A DNA stretch of 64,000 nt from Negativicutes bacterium (GTDB taxonomy: Bacteria; Bacillota_C; Negativicutes; Sporomusales_B; JARLHX01). The notes under the pieces were generated by a model that had not been told where the DNA came from, made no database searches, and worked only from the letters and a program-made list of their open reading frames with translations. The translations under genes were made by a program, and so were the position numbers. Every line of letters starts with the position of its first letter. The stretch's first letter is position 1. Shown here in pieces: positions 1 through 8,016 of the stretch. The stretch covers positions 1 through 64,000 of the forward strand of contig JARLHX010000022.1 of assembly GCA_031292035.1 (NCBI GenBank), in the 5' to 3' direction.

Positions 1-1
1 C

Positions 2-649
2 CTCACCGCCGACTGCACCGGACTTGGCATCGACGAAGAAACCGGACTTGTCGCCTGGACCCGTCCGGCCTTTGGCGGCAACATCATGGCCACCATCCTC
101 TGTCCTGAACACCGGCCCCAGATGGGCACCGTCCGGCCGTCGGTCTTCAAACGGCCAGTGCCTGACTACGCCAAGAGCGGCGAAATCGTAAGGGTAAGCA
201 GCAAAATCAAACCCGAAGACATCCGCGCCAAACTCATCGAAGTCGTCCGGGTCTGCACCGTAGCCTGCAACCTTGAAGAAGCCGAAATCATCGTCTCCGG
301 CGGCCGTGGCCTCGGCAAACCGGAAAACTTCTGCTACATCGAAGACCTGGCAACCGTCCTCGGCGCCTCGGTCGGAGCATCGCGCGCCGCAGTCGACGCC
401 GGCTGGAAACCCCATATGCACCAAGTCGGCCAGACCGGCAAAACGGTTGGACCGAAAATCTATTTCGCTTGCGGCATCTCAGGAGCTATCCAGCATCTGG
501 CGGGGATGTCGTCTTCTGACATCATCATCGCCGTCAACAAAGATCCAGAAGCACCCATCTTCAAAATGGCCGACTACGGCATTGTCGGCGACCTCACCGA
601 AGTGCTGCCCATCCTGACGGAAGAGTTCAAAAAGATCAAAGCAGGCTGA
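2..649 (+). CDS. etfA: Electron transfer flavoprotein alpha subunit, C-terminal part
   Basis: The reading frame is open from the first bases of the window, so the true start lies outside and only the last 215 residues are seen. EtfA carries the FAD that passes electrons from acyl-CoA dehydrogenases; in anaerobes EtfAB often forms an electron-bifurcating complex with butyryl-CoA dehydrogenase. Visible here is the C-terminal FAD domain with the family signature: a [11 protein letters not shown] segment, then [12 protein letters not shown], then GISGAIQH. The internal ATG at 86 lies inside the conserved NIMATI segment and is not a start. Downstream genes (MaoC hydratase, hbd, crt) support a beta-oxidation or butyrate role. 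Family assignment is certain; whether it is bifurcating cannot be judged from this part. Confidence 0.96.
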   Translation, partial: LTADCTGLGIDEETGLVAWTRPAFGGNIMATILCPEHRPQMGTVRPSVFKRPVPDYAKSGEIVRVSSKIKPEDIRAKLIEVVRVCTVACNLEEAEIIVSGGRGLGKPENFCYIEDLATVLGASVGASRAAVDAGWKPHMHQVGQTGKTVGPKIYFACGISGAIQHLAGMSSSDIIIAVNKDPEAPIFKMADYGIVGDLTEVLPILTEEFKKIKAG

Positions 650-731
650 TATAGCCCGGATGAATAAAAGCGGGGGCTTCTGAAAGTCCGGCGACGGTCT
701 TTCGGACTGCCTCCAGAGAGAGAGGCAGATC

Positions 732-1148
732 ATGGTTCAAGACATTCCGTATTCCGCCCTTAAAATTGGCGACAAAGCCAGTATGTCCAAAACAGTCAGC
801 GAGCATGACGTCTATACTTTTGCAGGTGTCACCGGTGATTTTAACCCTGTACACATCAACACCGAATTTGCCAAACAGACCATGTTTAAGGAGCGTATCG
901 CTCACGGCATGCTAGCCGCAGGGTTTATTTCGGCCGTTCTCGGAACAGCCCTGCCGGGTGCCAATACCATTTACATGGGTCAGGAACTATCGTTCAAAGC
1001 TCCGGTGAAAATCGGCGATACTGTCACCGCCACGGTGGAAGTCATCGAATTGATCCCAGAAAAGAGCAGACTTATTTGCCGGACTACTGTTACGAACCAG
1101 GACGGCGTTCTTGTCGTCGACGGCAAAGCGACAATGATGAAAAAGTAG
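732..1148 (+). CDS. MaoC-family (R)-specific enoyl-CoA hydratase
   Basis: A 138-residue single hot-dog domain protein, the usual length for PhaJ/MaoC-type hydratases, which interconvert trans-2-enoyl-CoA and (R)-3-hydroxyacyl-CoA. The hydratase-2 motif is intact: GDFNPVH with Asp36 and His41 as the predicted catalytic pair, followed by AHGML. The start is preceded by AGAGAGAGGCAG; a short dyad (708-727, TGCCTC/GAGGCA) folds over this region and could modulate translation. It is followed by its own terminator-like hairpin before hbd. Because hbd and crt downstream encode the (S)-specific route, this enzyme would provide the opposite stereochemistry, for example for (R)-3-hydroxybutyrate or polyhydroxyalkanoate metabolism (inference). 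Confidence 0.88.
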   Translation: MVQDIPYSALKIGDKASMSKTVSEHDVYTFAGVTGDFNPVHINTEFAKQTMFKERIAHGMLAAGFISAVLGTALPGANTIYMGQELSFKAPVKIGDTVTATVEVIELIPEKSRLICRTTVTNQDGVLVVDGKATMMKK

Positions 1149-1154
1149 TGTGTG

Positions 1155-1198
1155 AAAACCCGAACATGTCACTTGTTGGCGTGATTCGGGTTTTGCCT
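1155..1198 (+). terminator. Terminator-like hairpin after the MaoC hydratase gene
   Basis: AAAACCCGAA at 1155-1164 pairs perfectly with TTCGGGTTTT at 1185-1194 around a 20-base loop, followed by a weak T-rich tail. It separates the MaoC gene from hbd-crt. Confidence 0.6.
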
Positions 1199-1233
1199 TT
1201 GCCAGTTGAAAAATATGAGGAGGTATCACCTTG

Positions 1234-2091
1234 ATGGAAATTTCAAGGGTATTGATTATTGGGGCCGGTCAGATGGGTAGCGGGATTGCTCAAGTTATGG
1301 CCCAAAGTGGCGTAGAAGTCGTTCTCCGCGATATCAAACAAGAGTTTGTGCAAAAAGGCATCGCTGGGATTGAGAAAAACCTGAACAGAAGTGTTGAAAA
1401 AGGCAAGATGACTGCTGAAGAGAAAGCCGCTGCCATGAGCAAGGTCAGTGGTGTGGTGGAGTTTGACGCCGCCAGCTGCAAAGTGGACCTTGTGGTGGAA
1501 GCTGCTGTCGAGAATGCCGATATTAAACGGGAGATATTCCAGACTCTCGACAAGCTCTGCCCGGCGGAGACCATATTCGCCAGCAATACCTCGTCGATTC
1601 CGATCACCATGCTGGCGGCAATGACCAAACGGCCGGACAAGTTCATTGGCATGCATTTCTTCAACCCAGCTCCGGTGATGAAGTTGATTGAGATTATCAA
1701 CGGGATCGCAACCAGCGAAGAGACCTATAGCGCAGTAAAAGCCCTGTCTGAAAAACTGGGGAAAACTCCGGTGAGAGTATCCGATTTCCCGGGATTTGCC
1801 GCTAACCGTATCGTTATTCCGATGATCAATGAGGCTATTTTTGCGTTGATGGAAGGGGTAGCCAGTGCCGAAGACATCGACAACTGCGCCAAGCTTGGCT
1901 ACAACCATACGATGGGGCCGTTGGCAACATCTGACCTGATCGGCAACGATACCATTCTCTATATCATGGAAGTGCTGCATAACGGGTTTGGCGATCCCAA
2001 ATACCGTCCTTGTCCGCTGCTGCGGAAGATGGTGCAGGCAGGTTATCTCGGTCGCAAGAGCGGCAAGGGCTTCTTCGATTACAGTAAATAA
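1234..2091 (+). CDS. hbd: 3-hydroxybutyryl-CoA dehydrogenase
   Basis: A 285-residue NAD(P)-dependent dehydrogenase of the 3-hydroxyacyl-CoA dehydrogenase family. It interconverts acetoacetyl-CoA and (S)-3-hydroxybutyryl-CoA in butyrate metabolism. The N-terminal Rossmann motif GAGQMGSG is intact, the catalytic His region reads [16 protein letters not shown], and the C-terminal 3HCDH domain has the usual AANRI and GPL(A) segments. I chose ATG at 1234; an in-frame TTG at 1231 lies 7 bases from the GAGGAGG site (1217-1223) and is equally possible. crt follows 22 bases after the stop, so the pair is almost certainly co-transcribed. Confidence 0.95.
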   Translation: MEISRVLIIGAGQMGSGIAQVMAQSGVEVVLRDIKQEFVQKGIAGIEKNLNRSVEKGKMTAEEKAAAMSKVSGVVEFDAASCKVDLVVEAAVENADIKREIFQTLDKLCPAETIFASNTSSIPITMLAAMTKRPDKFIGMHFFNPAPVMKLIEIINGIATSEETYSAVKALSEKLGKTPVRVSDFPGFAANRIVIPMINEAIFALMEGVASAEDIDNCAKLGYNHTMGPLATSDLIGNDTILYIMEVLHNGFGDPKYRPCPLLRKMVQAGYLGRKSGKGFFDYSK

Positions 2092-2113
2092 TAGGATGAT
2101 GGAGGCATAAATC

Positions 2114-2899
2114 ATGAGCGAATATAGCAACCTTTTACTCGAAAACGAGGGTGGCATTTGCGTTGTGACCATCAACCGGCCCAAGGCTCTCAATGCTTTG
2201 AACGCCGCTACCATTTATGAACTTGAACAGATGGCCGACCAGATGGCCAAAGACGATAGCGTAAAGGTAGTTATCCTCACCGGCAGCGGCGACAAAGCGT
2301 TCGTAGCCGGGGCCGATATCACCGAAATGCAGCCGATGTCGGCAATCGAAGGCCGTAACTGGGGCAAACTGGGCCAGGCTGTTTTCAACAAGATCGAAAA
2401 CCTGCCCAAGCCGGTTATTGCAGCGATCAACGGTTTCGCCCTGGGCGGCGGTTGCGAACTGGCCATGGCCTGCGACATCCGTATCGCTTCTGAGAAGGCT
2501 AAATTCGGCCAACCGGAGGTCTCTTTGGGTATTCCTCCGGGATTTGCCGGCACCCAGCGCCTGGCGCGTCTGGTAGGCAAAGGCCGGGCCAAGGAATTGC
2601 TATTCACCGGCGATATGATCGACGCCGCCGAAGCTTACCGGATCGGACTGGCCAACAAAGTGGTGACAGTAGAGGAATTGCTGCCTGCCGCCAAGGCCAT
2701 GGCTCAGAAAATCATGTCCCGGGCGCCGATCGCTGTTCAGGTCTGCAAGTCGGCAGTCAACGAGGGTCTGGATGTCGACCTTGATTCGGGTGTGGCTTAC
2801 GAGGCCGAGGTATTTGGTCTGTGCTTCGCTACCGCCGACCAGAAGGAAGGCATGGCGGCCTTCGTAGAAAAACGCAAGCCCAATTTTACTGGTAAATAG
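2114..2899 (+). CDS. crt: Enoyl-CoA hydratase (crotonase)
   Basis: A 261-residue crotonase-fold protein that hydrates crotonyl-CoA to (S)-3-hydroxybutyryl-CoA. The family signature is clear: FVAGADITEM (oxyanion-hole region), then ALGGGCELAMACD and FGQPEVSLGI. The first catalytic Glu is in GQPE and the second aligns with KELLFTG. The C-terminus (EGMAAFVEKRKPNF) matches short-chain enoyl-CoA hydratases closely. It is the second gene of hbd-crt and ends at a strong terminator. With thl (4856) and etfA it makes up most of the acetyl-CoA to crotonyl-CoA route. No butyryl-CoA dehydrogenase is seen; it may lie upstream of etfBA, outside the window. Confidence 0.95.
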   Translation: MSEYSNLLLENEGGICVVTINRPKALNALNAATIYELEQMADQMAKDDSVKVVILTGSGDKAFVAGADITEMQPMSAIEGRNWGKLGQAVFNKIENLPKPVIAAINGFALGGGCELAMACDIRIASEKAKFGQPEVSLGIPPGFAGTQRLARLVGKGRAKELLFTGDMIDAAEAYRIGLANKVVTVEELLPAAKAMAQKIMSRAPIAVQVCKSAVNEGLDVDLDSGVAYEAEVFGLCFATADQKEGMAAFVEKRKPNFTGK

Positions 2900-2903
2900 C
2901 AGG

Positions 2904-2936
2904 AACCCCGGGTCGAACCGACCCGGGGTTTTCATT
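2904..2936 (+). terminator. Intrinsic terminator of hbd-crt
   Basis: A perfect 12-bp stem, AACCCCGGGTCG/CGACCCGGGGTT, with a 3-base loop, followed by TTTTCATTT. Confidence 0.9.
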
Positions 2937-2962
2937 TCAGTGAGCATCATTTCGAGCAACGA

Positions 2963-2995
2963 AAAATGCCTGGGTCATTGCGACCCAGGCATTTT
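2963..2995 (-). terminator. Intrinsic terminator of the first gntP permease gene (possibly bidirectional)
   Basis: AAAATGCCTGGGTC pairs with GACCCAGGCATTTT around a 5-base loop. On the minus strand it ends in a run of T just after the permease stop codon. Confidence 0.85.
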
Positions 2996-3010
2996 AGTTT
3001 TTACCGGATT

Positions 3011-4408
3011 TTACAGGATGCCGGTGAGGGAGTGGAGAGCGATGATGACAAATACCATTGAGGTCTTGATACAGGTCATCGCAAAGATATCAGGATAGGA
3101 CTGGGTGTGGGTCAGACCGCATACTGCCAGCAGGGTGATAACCGCGCCATTATGGGGCATGGTGTCCATGCCGCCGGAGGCCATGGAGGCAACGCGGTGG
3201 AGAATTTCAGGCGACATGCCGATTTGAGCTGCCCAGGACATCCAGTCCTTGCTCATCAGGTCAAGGGCGATGGACATACCGCCTGAGGCCGAGCCGGTGA
3301 TGCCGGCAAGGACGTTGACGGTGACTGCCTCGGAGACAAGCGGGCCGTTGCCGACATGGATGCCGAGGAGGGCGGTCGAGATTGATTTAAAACCAGGCAA
3401 GGATGCGACAACGTTGCCGTAGCCGACCTCGGAGGCGGTATTCATGATGGCCAGGAGCGAACCGATAGCACCTGCGTTAAGGGCTTTAGCCAGGCCGCCT
3501 TTCGGTAGACGGCTGTAACCGAGGGAAACTGCAATCAAAATACCGATGACCAACGCGGCGATCAAGGCCCAGATGCTGACAACATTTTTGACCGCAGGGG
3601 CCATTAGGGGCAGTTTCAGAGCGACGAAAGAGTCGAGGAGGTCAGGGCTCCAGACATAAATCTTGGTAAAAATATAGTTGAAGACCAGGACGCTGACGAG
3701 TGGCAATACCGATAGTGCCCAGTGGGGCAGGTTGGAGTCATCGATTGGCGGCGGCTCATTGGTGTGGCCGGTGCCGTAGCCTTCGCCCACTGCTTTGGCG
3801 GCTTTCAGGCGCCGGGTCAGCCAGGTGAGGCCGAGGATGAGGATGAGTGAACCGCCAATAACGCCAGAGATCGGCGCGGCATACAAGGTGGTGCCGAAGA
3901 AATTGGTGGGGATGATGTTCTGAATCTGGGGTGTCCCCGGAATGCAATCCATGGTGAAGGTGAAAGCGCCAAGGGCGATGGTGCCCGGGATGAGGCGCTT
4001 GGGAATATCGGCTTCCTTATAAAGGGCTGAAGCAAATGGGTAGACGGCAAACACGACAACGAAGAGGCTGACGCCGCCATAGGTCAGAACAGCAGCGGCA
4101 AGCACTACTGATAAGATGCCTCGCTCTTTTCCCAGACCAGCAATAATAGCATGGGCGATGGATTTAGCCAAGCCGGTGTCTTCCATGACTTTACCGAAAA
4201 CGGCGCCCAGCATGAAAACCGGGAAGAAGGATTTGACATAGATTACCGCTTTGGCCATGAATAATTCGGTATAGGCCGGCATGGGCGAGAACCCTTGGCT
4301 GACAGCGGCTAAGAGCGCGAAAATTGGCGCAAAGAGAATGACGGAGAAACCACGGTAGGCAAAAAACATCAATAAGAACAAGCTGACGACAATACCTAAT
4401 ACTTCCAT
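3011..4408 (-). CDS. GntP-family permease (copy 1)
   Basis: A 465-residue, very hydrophobic protein with about 12 predicted membrane segments, of the GntP family (gluconate and related organic-acid:H+ symporters of the inner membrane). Typical segments include FMLGAVFGKVMEDTG, the glycine-rich VLTYGGVSLF and, near the end, SGGMDTMPHNGAVITLL. The ATG is preceded by a long leader. A perfect sigma-54 promoter lies at 4535-4550 on this strand. It is divergent from thl, and a near-identical paralog lies at 27837-29234, also under sigma-54 control. The substrate is unknown; location beside beta-oxidation genes suggests a short-chain hydroxy acid such as 3-hydroxybutyrate (inference only). Confidence 0.9.
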   Translation of the reverse strand: MEVLGIVVSLFLLMFFAYRGFSVILFAPIFALLAAVSQGFSPMPAYTELFMAKAVIYVKSFFPVFMLGAVFGKVMEDTGLAKSIAHAIIAGLGKERGILSVVLAAAVLTYGGVSLFVVVFAVYPFASALYKEADIPKRLIPGTIALGAFTFTMDCIPGTPQIQNIIPTNFFGTTLYAAPISGVIGGSLILILGLTWLTRRLKAAKAVGEGYGTGHTNEPPPIDDSNLPHWALSVLPLVSVLVFNYIFTKIYVWSPDLLDSFVALKLPLMAPAVKNVVSIWALIAALVIGILIAVSLGYSRLPKGGLAKALNAGAIGSLLAIMNTASEVGYGNVVASLPGFKSISTALLGIHVGNGPLVSEAVTVNVLAGITGSASGGMSIALDLMSKDWMSWAAQIGMSPEILHRVASMASGGMDTMPHNGAVITLLAVCGLTHTQSYPDIFAMTCIKTSMVFVIIALHSLTGIL

Positions 4409-4534
4409 GCAGGAAACTCCCCCTTTTTATTATAGAAGGTAAGCTGCTTAACTTCGCCGGTATCTTTTGTAATTCATCCCTCCTTTGGCAGTGCAAAAAG
4501 GCGATAGTAAGCCTTTCGCTATGCCGTATATGAT

Positions 4535-4550
4535 TGCAAGTTTCGTGCCA
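4535..4550 (-). promoter_or_regulatory. Sigma-54 (-24/-12) promoter of gntP1
   Basis: On the minus strand the sequence is TGGCACGAAACTTGCA, a perfect match to TGGCAY-N5-TTGCW. It lies about 130 bases upstream of the permease start. Confidence 0.88.
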
Positions 4551-4642
4551 AATCCCTCGAAGGACAAGCGATAAGGGAAAAAGCGTCAGGAAGAGCGTTT
4601 TTAGCCAGAAGAATGGTAAAAAGCAAGAGATCGGTTAAGGGT

Positions 4643-4662
4643 GTGTATAAGAAAATATACAC
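4643..4662. promoter_or_regulatory. Candidate enhancer site 1 (dyad) for a sigma-54 activator
   Basis: GTGTATAAGAAAATATACAC is a 20-base dyad with perfect 6-base arms. It lies about 100 bases from both sigma-54 promoters. Its core closely matches the dyad upstream of the regulator gene at 8017 (7929-7946). Confidence 0.6.
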
Positions 4663-4664
4663 CG

Positions 4665-4682
4665 GTGTCTAATAATGTACAC
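4665..4682. promoter_or_regulatory. Candidate enhancer site 2 (dyad)
   Basis: GTGTCTAATAATGTACAC, directly adjacent to site 1, shares the TGTCTAA...ATGTACA halves with the site at 7929-7946 but has a spacer two bases shorter. Confidence 0.5.
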
Positions 4683-4754
4683 GAAGTCTGACAGTATTTA
4701 CAAAGAAGTGAGGTGTTTTGCCATGGTTGACGGTTGTCGAGTGGACGGGAAATA

Positions 4755-4770
4755 TGGCATGGTATTTGCA
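4755..4770 (+). promoter_or_regulatory. Sigma-54 (-24/-12) promoter of thl
   Basis: TGGCATGGTATTTGCA matches TGGCAY-N5-TTGCW perfectly. Transcription would begin about 70-75 bases before the thl start. Confidence 0.88.
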
Positions 4771-4855
4771 TATTCAAACTAGAGTAAGAAAATTCGCTGT
4801 CAGCAACAAAATAACCTGCAGAAAATTTTGAATATTTTATCAAGGAGGCAATGAA

Positions 4856-6034
4856 ATGCAGCAAGTTGTCATTGTTGGTGCGGTACGGACACCAATCGGC
4901 GATTTTCTTGGCGCTCTCAAGGACGTTGGGGCTGTAGAATTGGGGACTGTGGCTGTCAACGCAGCACTGGCTCAGGCGAGCGTCAGCCCGCAGATGGTAT
5001 CGGAAATTGCCTGTGGTATGATCTACAAGGCTGGCGTCAAAGGTAACCCCGGACGGCAGATCCAACTCAAATGCGGTATGCCACAGGAGGGTTACGCCTA
5101 TACCGTCGATCAGCAGTGCGGCTCAGGCATGAAAGCGTTTGAACTGGCTAGTCAGTCGATTCTTCTCGGCAAGACGGATATTGCAGTGGCGGTGGGCACC
5201 GAGAGTATGTCCCAGTCGCCGTATGTTCTCAAAGGGGCGCGCGAGGGTTGCCGGATGGGGCATGGCGAGATTTATGATTCGATGCTTTATGATGGACTCA
5301 TCTGCGCCATTCAGGGTTATCATATGGGAGTAACGGCTGAGAATTTAGCTGAGCGCTACTCGATCAGCCGCAAAGAGCAGGATGAATTGGCCCTCCTCAG
5401 CCACCAGAGGGCGTCGGCTGCCATTGCCGCCGGCGTATTTAAGGAAGAGATCATTCCGGTAACGATCCAGACGCGAAAGGGTTCGGTGGTGGTCGATACT
5501 GATGAACATCCGCGGGCGGATATTTCGCTAGACAAGCTGGCAGCCATGCGGCCCGCTTTCAAAAAAGACGGTACGGTAACAGCCGGCAACGCCTCTGGAG
5601 TGAACGACGGAGCAGCAGCTTTGGTGCTGATGACCGCTGACAAGGCCAAGGAAATGGGGATCAAGCCGCTGGCCAGAGTGCTGGCCACCGCCAACGCCGG
5701 AGTTCATCCGGAAGTGATGGGGATTGGACCGGTTTATGCTGTGCCGAAAGCCATCCGGTATGCCGGATTGTCTGCCGGTGACATCGGCTACTATGAGATT
5801 AATGAAGCATTTGCCGCCCAGTTTTTGGCTGTCAACCGCGAACTTAAACTGGACATGGCCAGAGTCAACGCCAACGGCTCGGGAATCGGACTCGGCCACC
5901 CGGTGGGCTGTACTGCGGCTCGGATCATCGTTTCATTGCTGTATGAAATGCGCCGCCGTGATGTGCGCTATGGTGTGGCCTCGTTGTGTGTAGGCGGTGG
6001 CCCGGCGATCGCCACTGTTATCGAAAAATGCTGA
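4856..6034 (+). CDS. thl: Acetyl-CoA C-acetyltransferase (thiolase)
   Basis: A 392-residue biosynthetic-type thiolase that interconverts two acetyl-CoA and acetoacetyl-CoA, the entry or exit step of the pathway served by hbd and crt. The nucleophilic cysteine is Cys88 in QQCGSGMKAFE. The NEAFAAQ segment, the GHPVGCTAARI histidine motif and the C-terminal catalytic cysteine in SLCVGGG are all present. The ATG follows AAGGAGG with good spacing. A perfect sigma-54 promoter and two dyads lie upstream, so expression probably depends on one of the CBS-PAS activators in the window (inference). Confidence 0.95.
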   Translation: MQQVVIVGAVRTPIGDFLGALKDVGAVELGTVAVNAALAQASVSPQMVSEIACGMIYKAGVKGNPGRQIQLKCGMPQEGYAYTVDQQCGSGMKAFELASQSILLGKTDIAVAVGTESMSQSPYVLKGAREGCRMGHGEIYDSMLYDGLICAIQGYHMGVTAENLAERYSISRKEQDELALLSHQRASAAIAAGVFKEEIIPVTIQTRKGSVVVDTDEHPRADISLDKLAAMRPAFKKDGTVTAGNASGVNDGAAALVLMTADKAKEMGIKPLARVLATANAGVHPEVMGIGPVYAVPKAIRYAGLSAGDIGYYEINEAFAAQFLAVNRELKLDMARVNANGSGIGLGHPVGCTAARIIVSLLYEMRRRDVRYGVASLCVGGGPAIATVIEKC

Positions 6035-6122
6035 GCAGGGTGATTAAATAAAGGCCGAGAGCCCGGTATATCAACGGCGCTGTACTCAATGTAGACAGGC
6101 GACCGTTATCTGGTAAAGCTGG

Positions 6123-6156
6123 GCATAACCCTCGCAGCAAATCGCGGGGGTTATGC
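6123..6156 (+). terminator. Hairpin downstream of thl, probable terminator
   Basis: GCATAACCC.. pairs with ..GGGTTATGC in a long near-perfect stem. The T-tract is weak (TATTTGG), so termination is likely but not certain. Confidence 0.5.
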
Positions 6157-6294
6157 TATTTGGCGTTGCTAGTTTAGTCAGCGGCGTCGAATAGCATAGT
6201 CTATGGCGATAGAAAATAGTAGGGTAAGTGATTGACCATGACTATAAAGAGATAGGCGAGTTCGGATGATATGAAAATTAAGGAGGAGTAATCA

Positions 6295-7137
6295 ATGGCG
6301 AATGCCAATGATGTGCTGGCGGCTTTTATTGTGGCCGCGCCTATCTGGCAGAGGACTTCGATTCGCGATACCGGCTATGCCCTGACGGATCGTGAGAAAT
6401 ACATCGTGTACAGCCCGAGCAAAAGGTTGGACCTTGGGATTGCCCCTGGAACGCCGCTAAAATCGGGGACGGCAGTGGTGCGCGCCATGACTGAAAGGCG
6501 ACGGGTAGTCATCCGGGGCGACAAAGCAACTTTTGGCGTGCCTTATATTGCGATGGCCTATCCGATCGCAGGCGCCACCGGGGAAATCGTGGGCGGGTTC
6601 GTTCTCCTTGAGTCGACCCAGGACCAGGATGATCTGCATGAATTGGCTGGACAGCTGACCGAAAATATTGGTGTGCTTGCCAGTACAACGGAAGAAATAT
6701 CGGCTCAAAGCGAAGAGATCGCCGCTGTGACCAATCGGCTGGCGGCGGTAGCGCAAGCGTCGCAAAGCCGGGCGAAAGAAACCGATCAGGTTTTAAACCT
6801 CATTAAAAGTATCGCCAGTCAGACCAATTTGCTTGGTCTCAACGCGGCTATTGAGGCGGCCCGGGTGGGAGATGCAGGGCGTGGTTTCGGTGTGGTCGCT
6901 GAGGAAATCCGCAAGCTTGCCGCAACCACCGCCGAGTCCATCGCCAAGATTGAACAAATCGTTACAATGATTCAAAAGGACAGTGCCGAAACGTTTCAGC
7001 AGCTTAACCAGATCAAGGATGTGGTCTCTCAAGTCGCCGACGCCACTGTGCATGTGGCAGGAGCGGTGGAGCAAACGAACGCAATGGCGCAGAAAATCAG
7101 TACAATGGCTAATAACCTGTCGCAAGAGCAAAATTAG
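6295..7137 (+). CDS. Soluble methyl-accepting chemotaxis-like protein
   Basis: A 280-residue protein without membrane segments or a HAMP domain. Residues 1-115 form a small sensory region (PAS/GAF-like in appearance but not assignable by eye; ends in [13 protein letters not shown]). Residues 125-280 form a short MCP signalling coiled coil with the conserved hairpin tip [17 protein letters not shown] and [14 protein letters not shown]. It would report an internal signal to CheA/CheW in the cytoplasm. The start follows AAGGAGGAG. It stands alone between thl and the hydrolase gene; no other che gene is nearby. Confidence 0.88.
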   Translation: MANANDVLAAFIVAAPIWQRTSIRDTGYALTDREKYIVYSPSKRLDLGIAPGTPLKSGTAVVRAMTERRRVVIRGDKATFGVPYIAMAYPIAGATGEIVGGFVLLESTQDQDDLHELAGQLTENIGVLASTTEEISAQSEEIAAVTNRLAAVAQASQSRAKETDQVLNLIKSIASQTNLLGLNAAIEAARVGDAGRGFGVVAEEIRKLAATTAESIAKIEQIVTMIQKDSAETFQQLNQIKDVVSQVADATVHVAGAVEQTNAMAQKISTMANNLSQEQN

Positions 7138-7262
7138 TTGTCTGTCGCGAGGAAGGGGTGAGCGCTGATTTTCCCCCGATTCAGCCTGTGTGATGCTTCC
7201 TCTGGTCTGAGGCTGGCGATTATGGTAAAATTAAGAAAGAAATATCGAGGAGGAATCACCTG

Positions 7263-7817
7263 ATGCGTCATCCTTATCACTTGTCAAAAACAGATAGTGT
7301 GCTGATTGTTGTCGATGTGCAGGATAAATTGCTGCATGTCATCCATGAGTGGCAAGGTATTCTTGATAATACAATAAAAATGATTAAGTTCGCCAACCTG
7401 CTCAGGGTGCCGGTAGTGGTGACCGAACAGTATCCTAAGGGATTGGGGCCGACCAATGCCGACGTTGCCGGACTGCTGACCGGGGTGACAGTTCGGGAAA
7501 AGACGGTGTTCAGTGCTTTTAAAGATGAGGGGTTTGTCGCTGATTTAAAAAATACTGGCGCCAAGACGCTGGTGCTTCTGGGGATCGAGGCTCACATCTG
7601 TGTGGCCCAAACCGCCTTGGAAGGACTGGCTCGGGGCTATAACGTTCAGATCATCTCTGACGCGGCAGGATCGCGGACGCCGTCCAACAAGGAAATCGGC
7701 CTGGCCAAGATTCGCCAAGCCGGAGGGGTCATTTCTTCGGTGGAGATCGCGCTGTATGAATGGTTGGAACGGTCTGACGGCCCGGAGTTCAAGGCGATTT
7801 TGCCGCTGATTAAATAG
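7263..7817 (+). CDS. Isochorismatase-family cysteine hydrolase
   Basis: A 184-residue alpha/beta hydrolase of the isochorismatase/nicotinamidase superfamily. The catalytic triad can be placed: Asp18 in VVDVQDKL, the Lys in REKTVFSAF and the nucleophilic Cys in GIEAHICVAQT, after the usual non-prolyl cis-peptide position. Members hydrolyse amides or vinyl ethers, and this subgroup (YcaC-like) mostly has unknown substrates. The ATG follows GAGGAGG. It is a single gene with its own terminator and no functional link to its neighbours that I can see. Confidence 0.87.
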   Translation: MRHPYHLSKTDSVLIVVDVQDKLLHVIHEWQGILDNTIKMIKFANLLRVPVVVTEQYPKGLGPTNADVAGLLTGVTVREKTVFSAFKDEGFVADLKNTGAKTLVLLGIEAHICVAQTALEGLARGYNVQIISDAAGSRTPSNKEIGLAKIRQAGGVISSVEIALYEWLERSDGPEFKAILPLIK

Positions 7818-7861
7818 AGTATTTTCAGTTGTATGCGGATATATTGTTTTCAACCTAGACG

Positions 7862-7892
7862 AGGACTTGGCGTTCGCCAGGTTCTTTTTTAT
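7862..7892 (+). terminator. Terminator after the isochorismatase-like gene
   Basis: A stem of about 10 bp built on ACTTGGCG/CGCCAGGT with a TT loop, followed by TTCTTTTTTATT. Confidence 0.8.
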
Positions 7893-7928
7893 TGAACAAG
7901 ACAAAAAGGTTTTTGCCGCGACAACGAA

Positions 7929-7946
7929 TGTCTAAAAAAATGTACA
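7929..7946. promoter_or_regulatory. Dyad upstream of the CBS-PAS regulator, possible autoregulatory site
   Basis: TGTCTAAAAAAATGTACA has the same length and half-sites as the core of the dyad at 4643-4662 (TGTATAAGAAAATATACA). A TTGACA follows at 7964-7969, which could be a -35 element, but no convincing -10 is seen. Confidence 0.5.
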
Positions 7947-8016
7947 ATATTTAGAGGGTTTTTTTGACAGAGCGTCTAACACTTCAGAGAAAGTGAAGTA
8001 GGAGGTCTGTGGGAGA

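Larger units (their letters stand above)
4409..4855. other. Divergent regulatory region between gntP1 and thl
   Basis: 447 bases without a gene. It holds two oppositely oriented, perfect -24/-12 sigma-54 promoters and, between them, two TGT...ACA dyads that look like enhancer-binding sites. The gntP1 leader also contains an AAAGGAGG sequence with only a 9-residue reading frame right behind it. Confidence 0.8.

Noticed and set aside
1243..2214. A 323-residue minus-strand frame across hbd
   Set aside because: Antisense shadow of hbd without start signal or protein-like composition.
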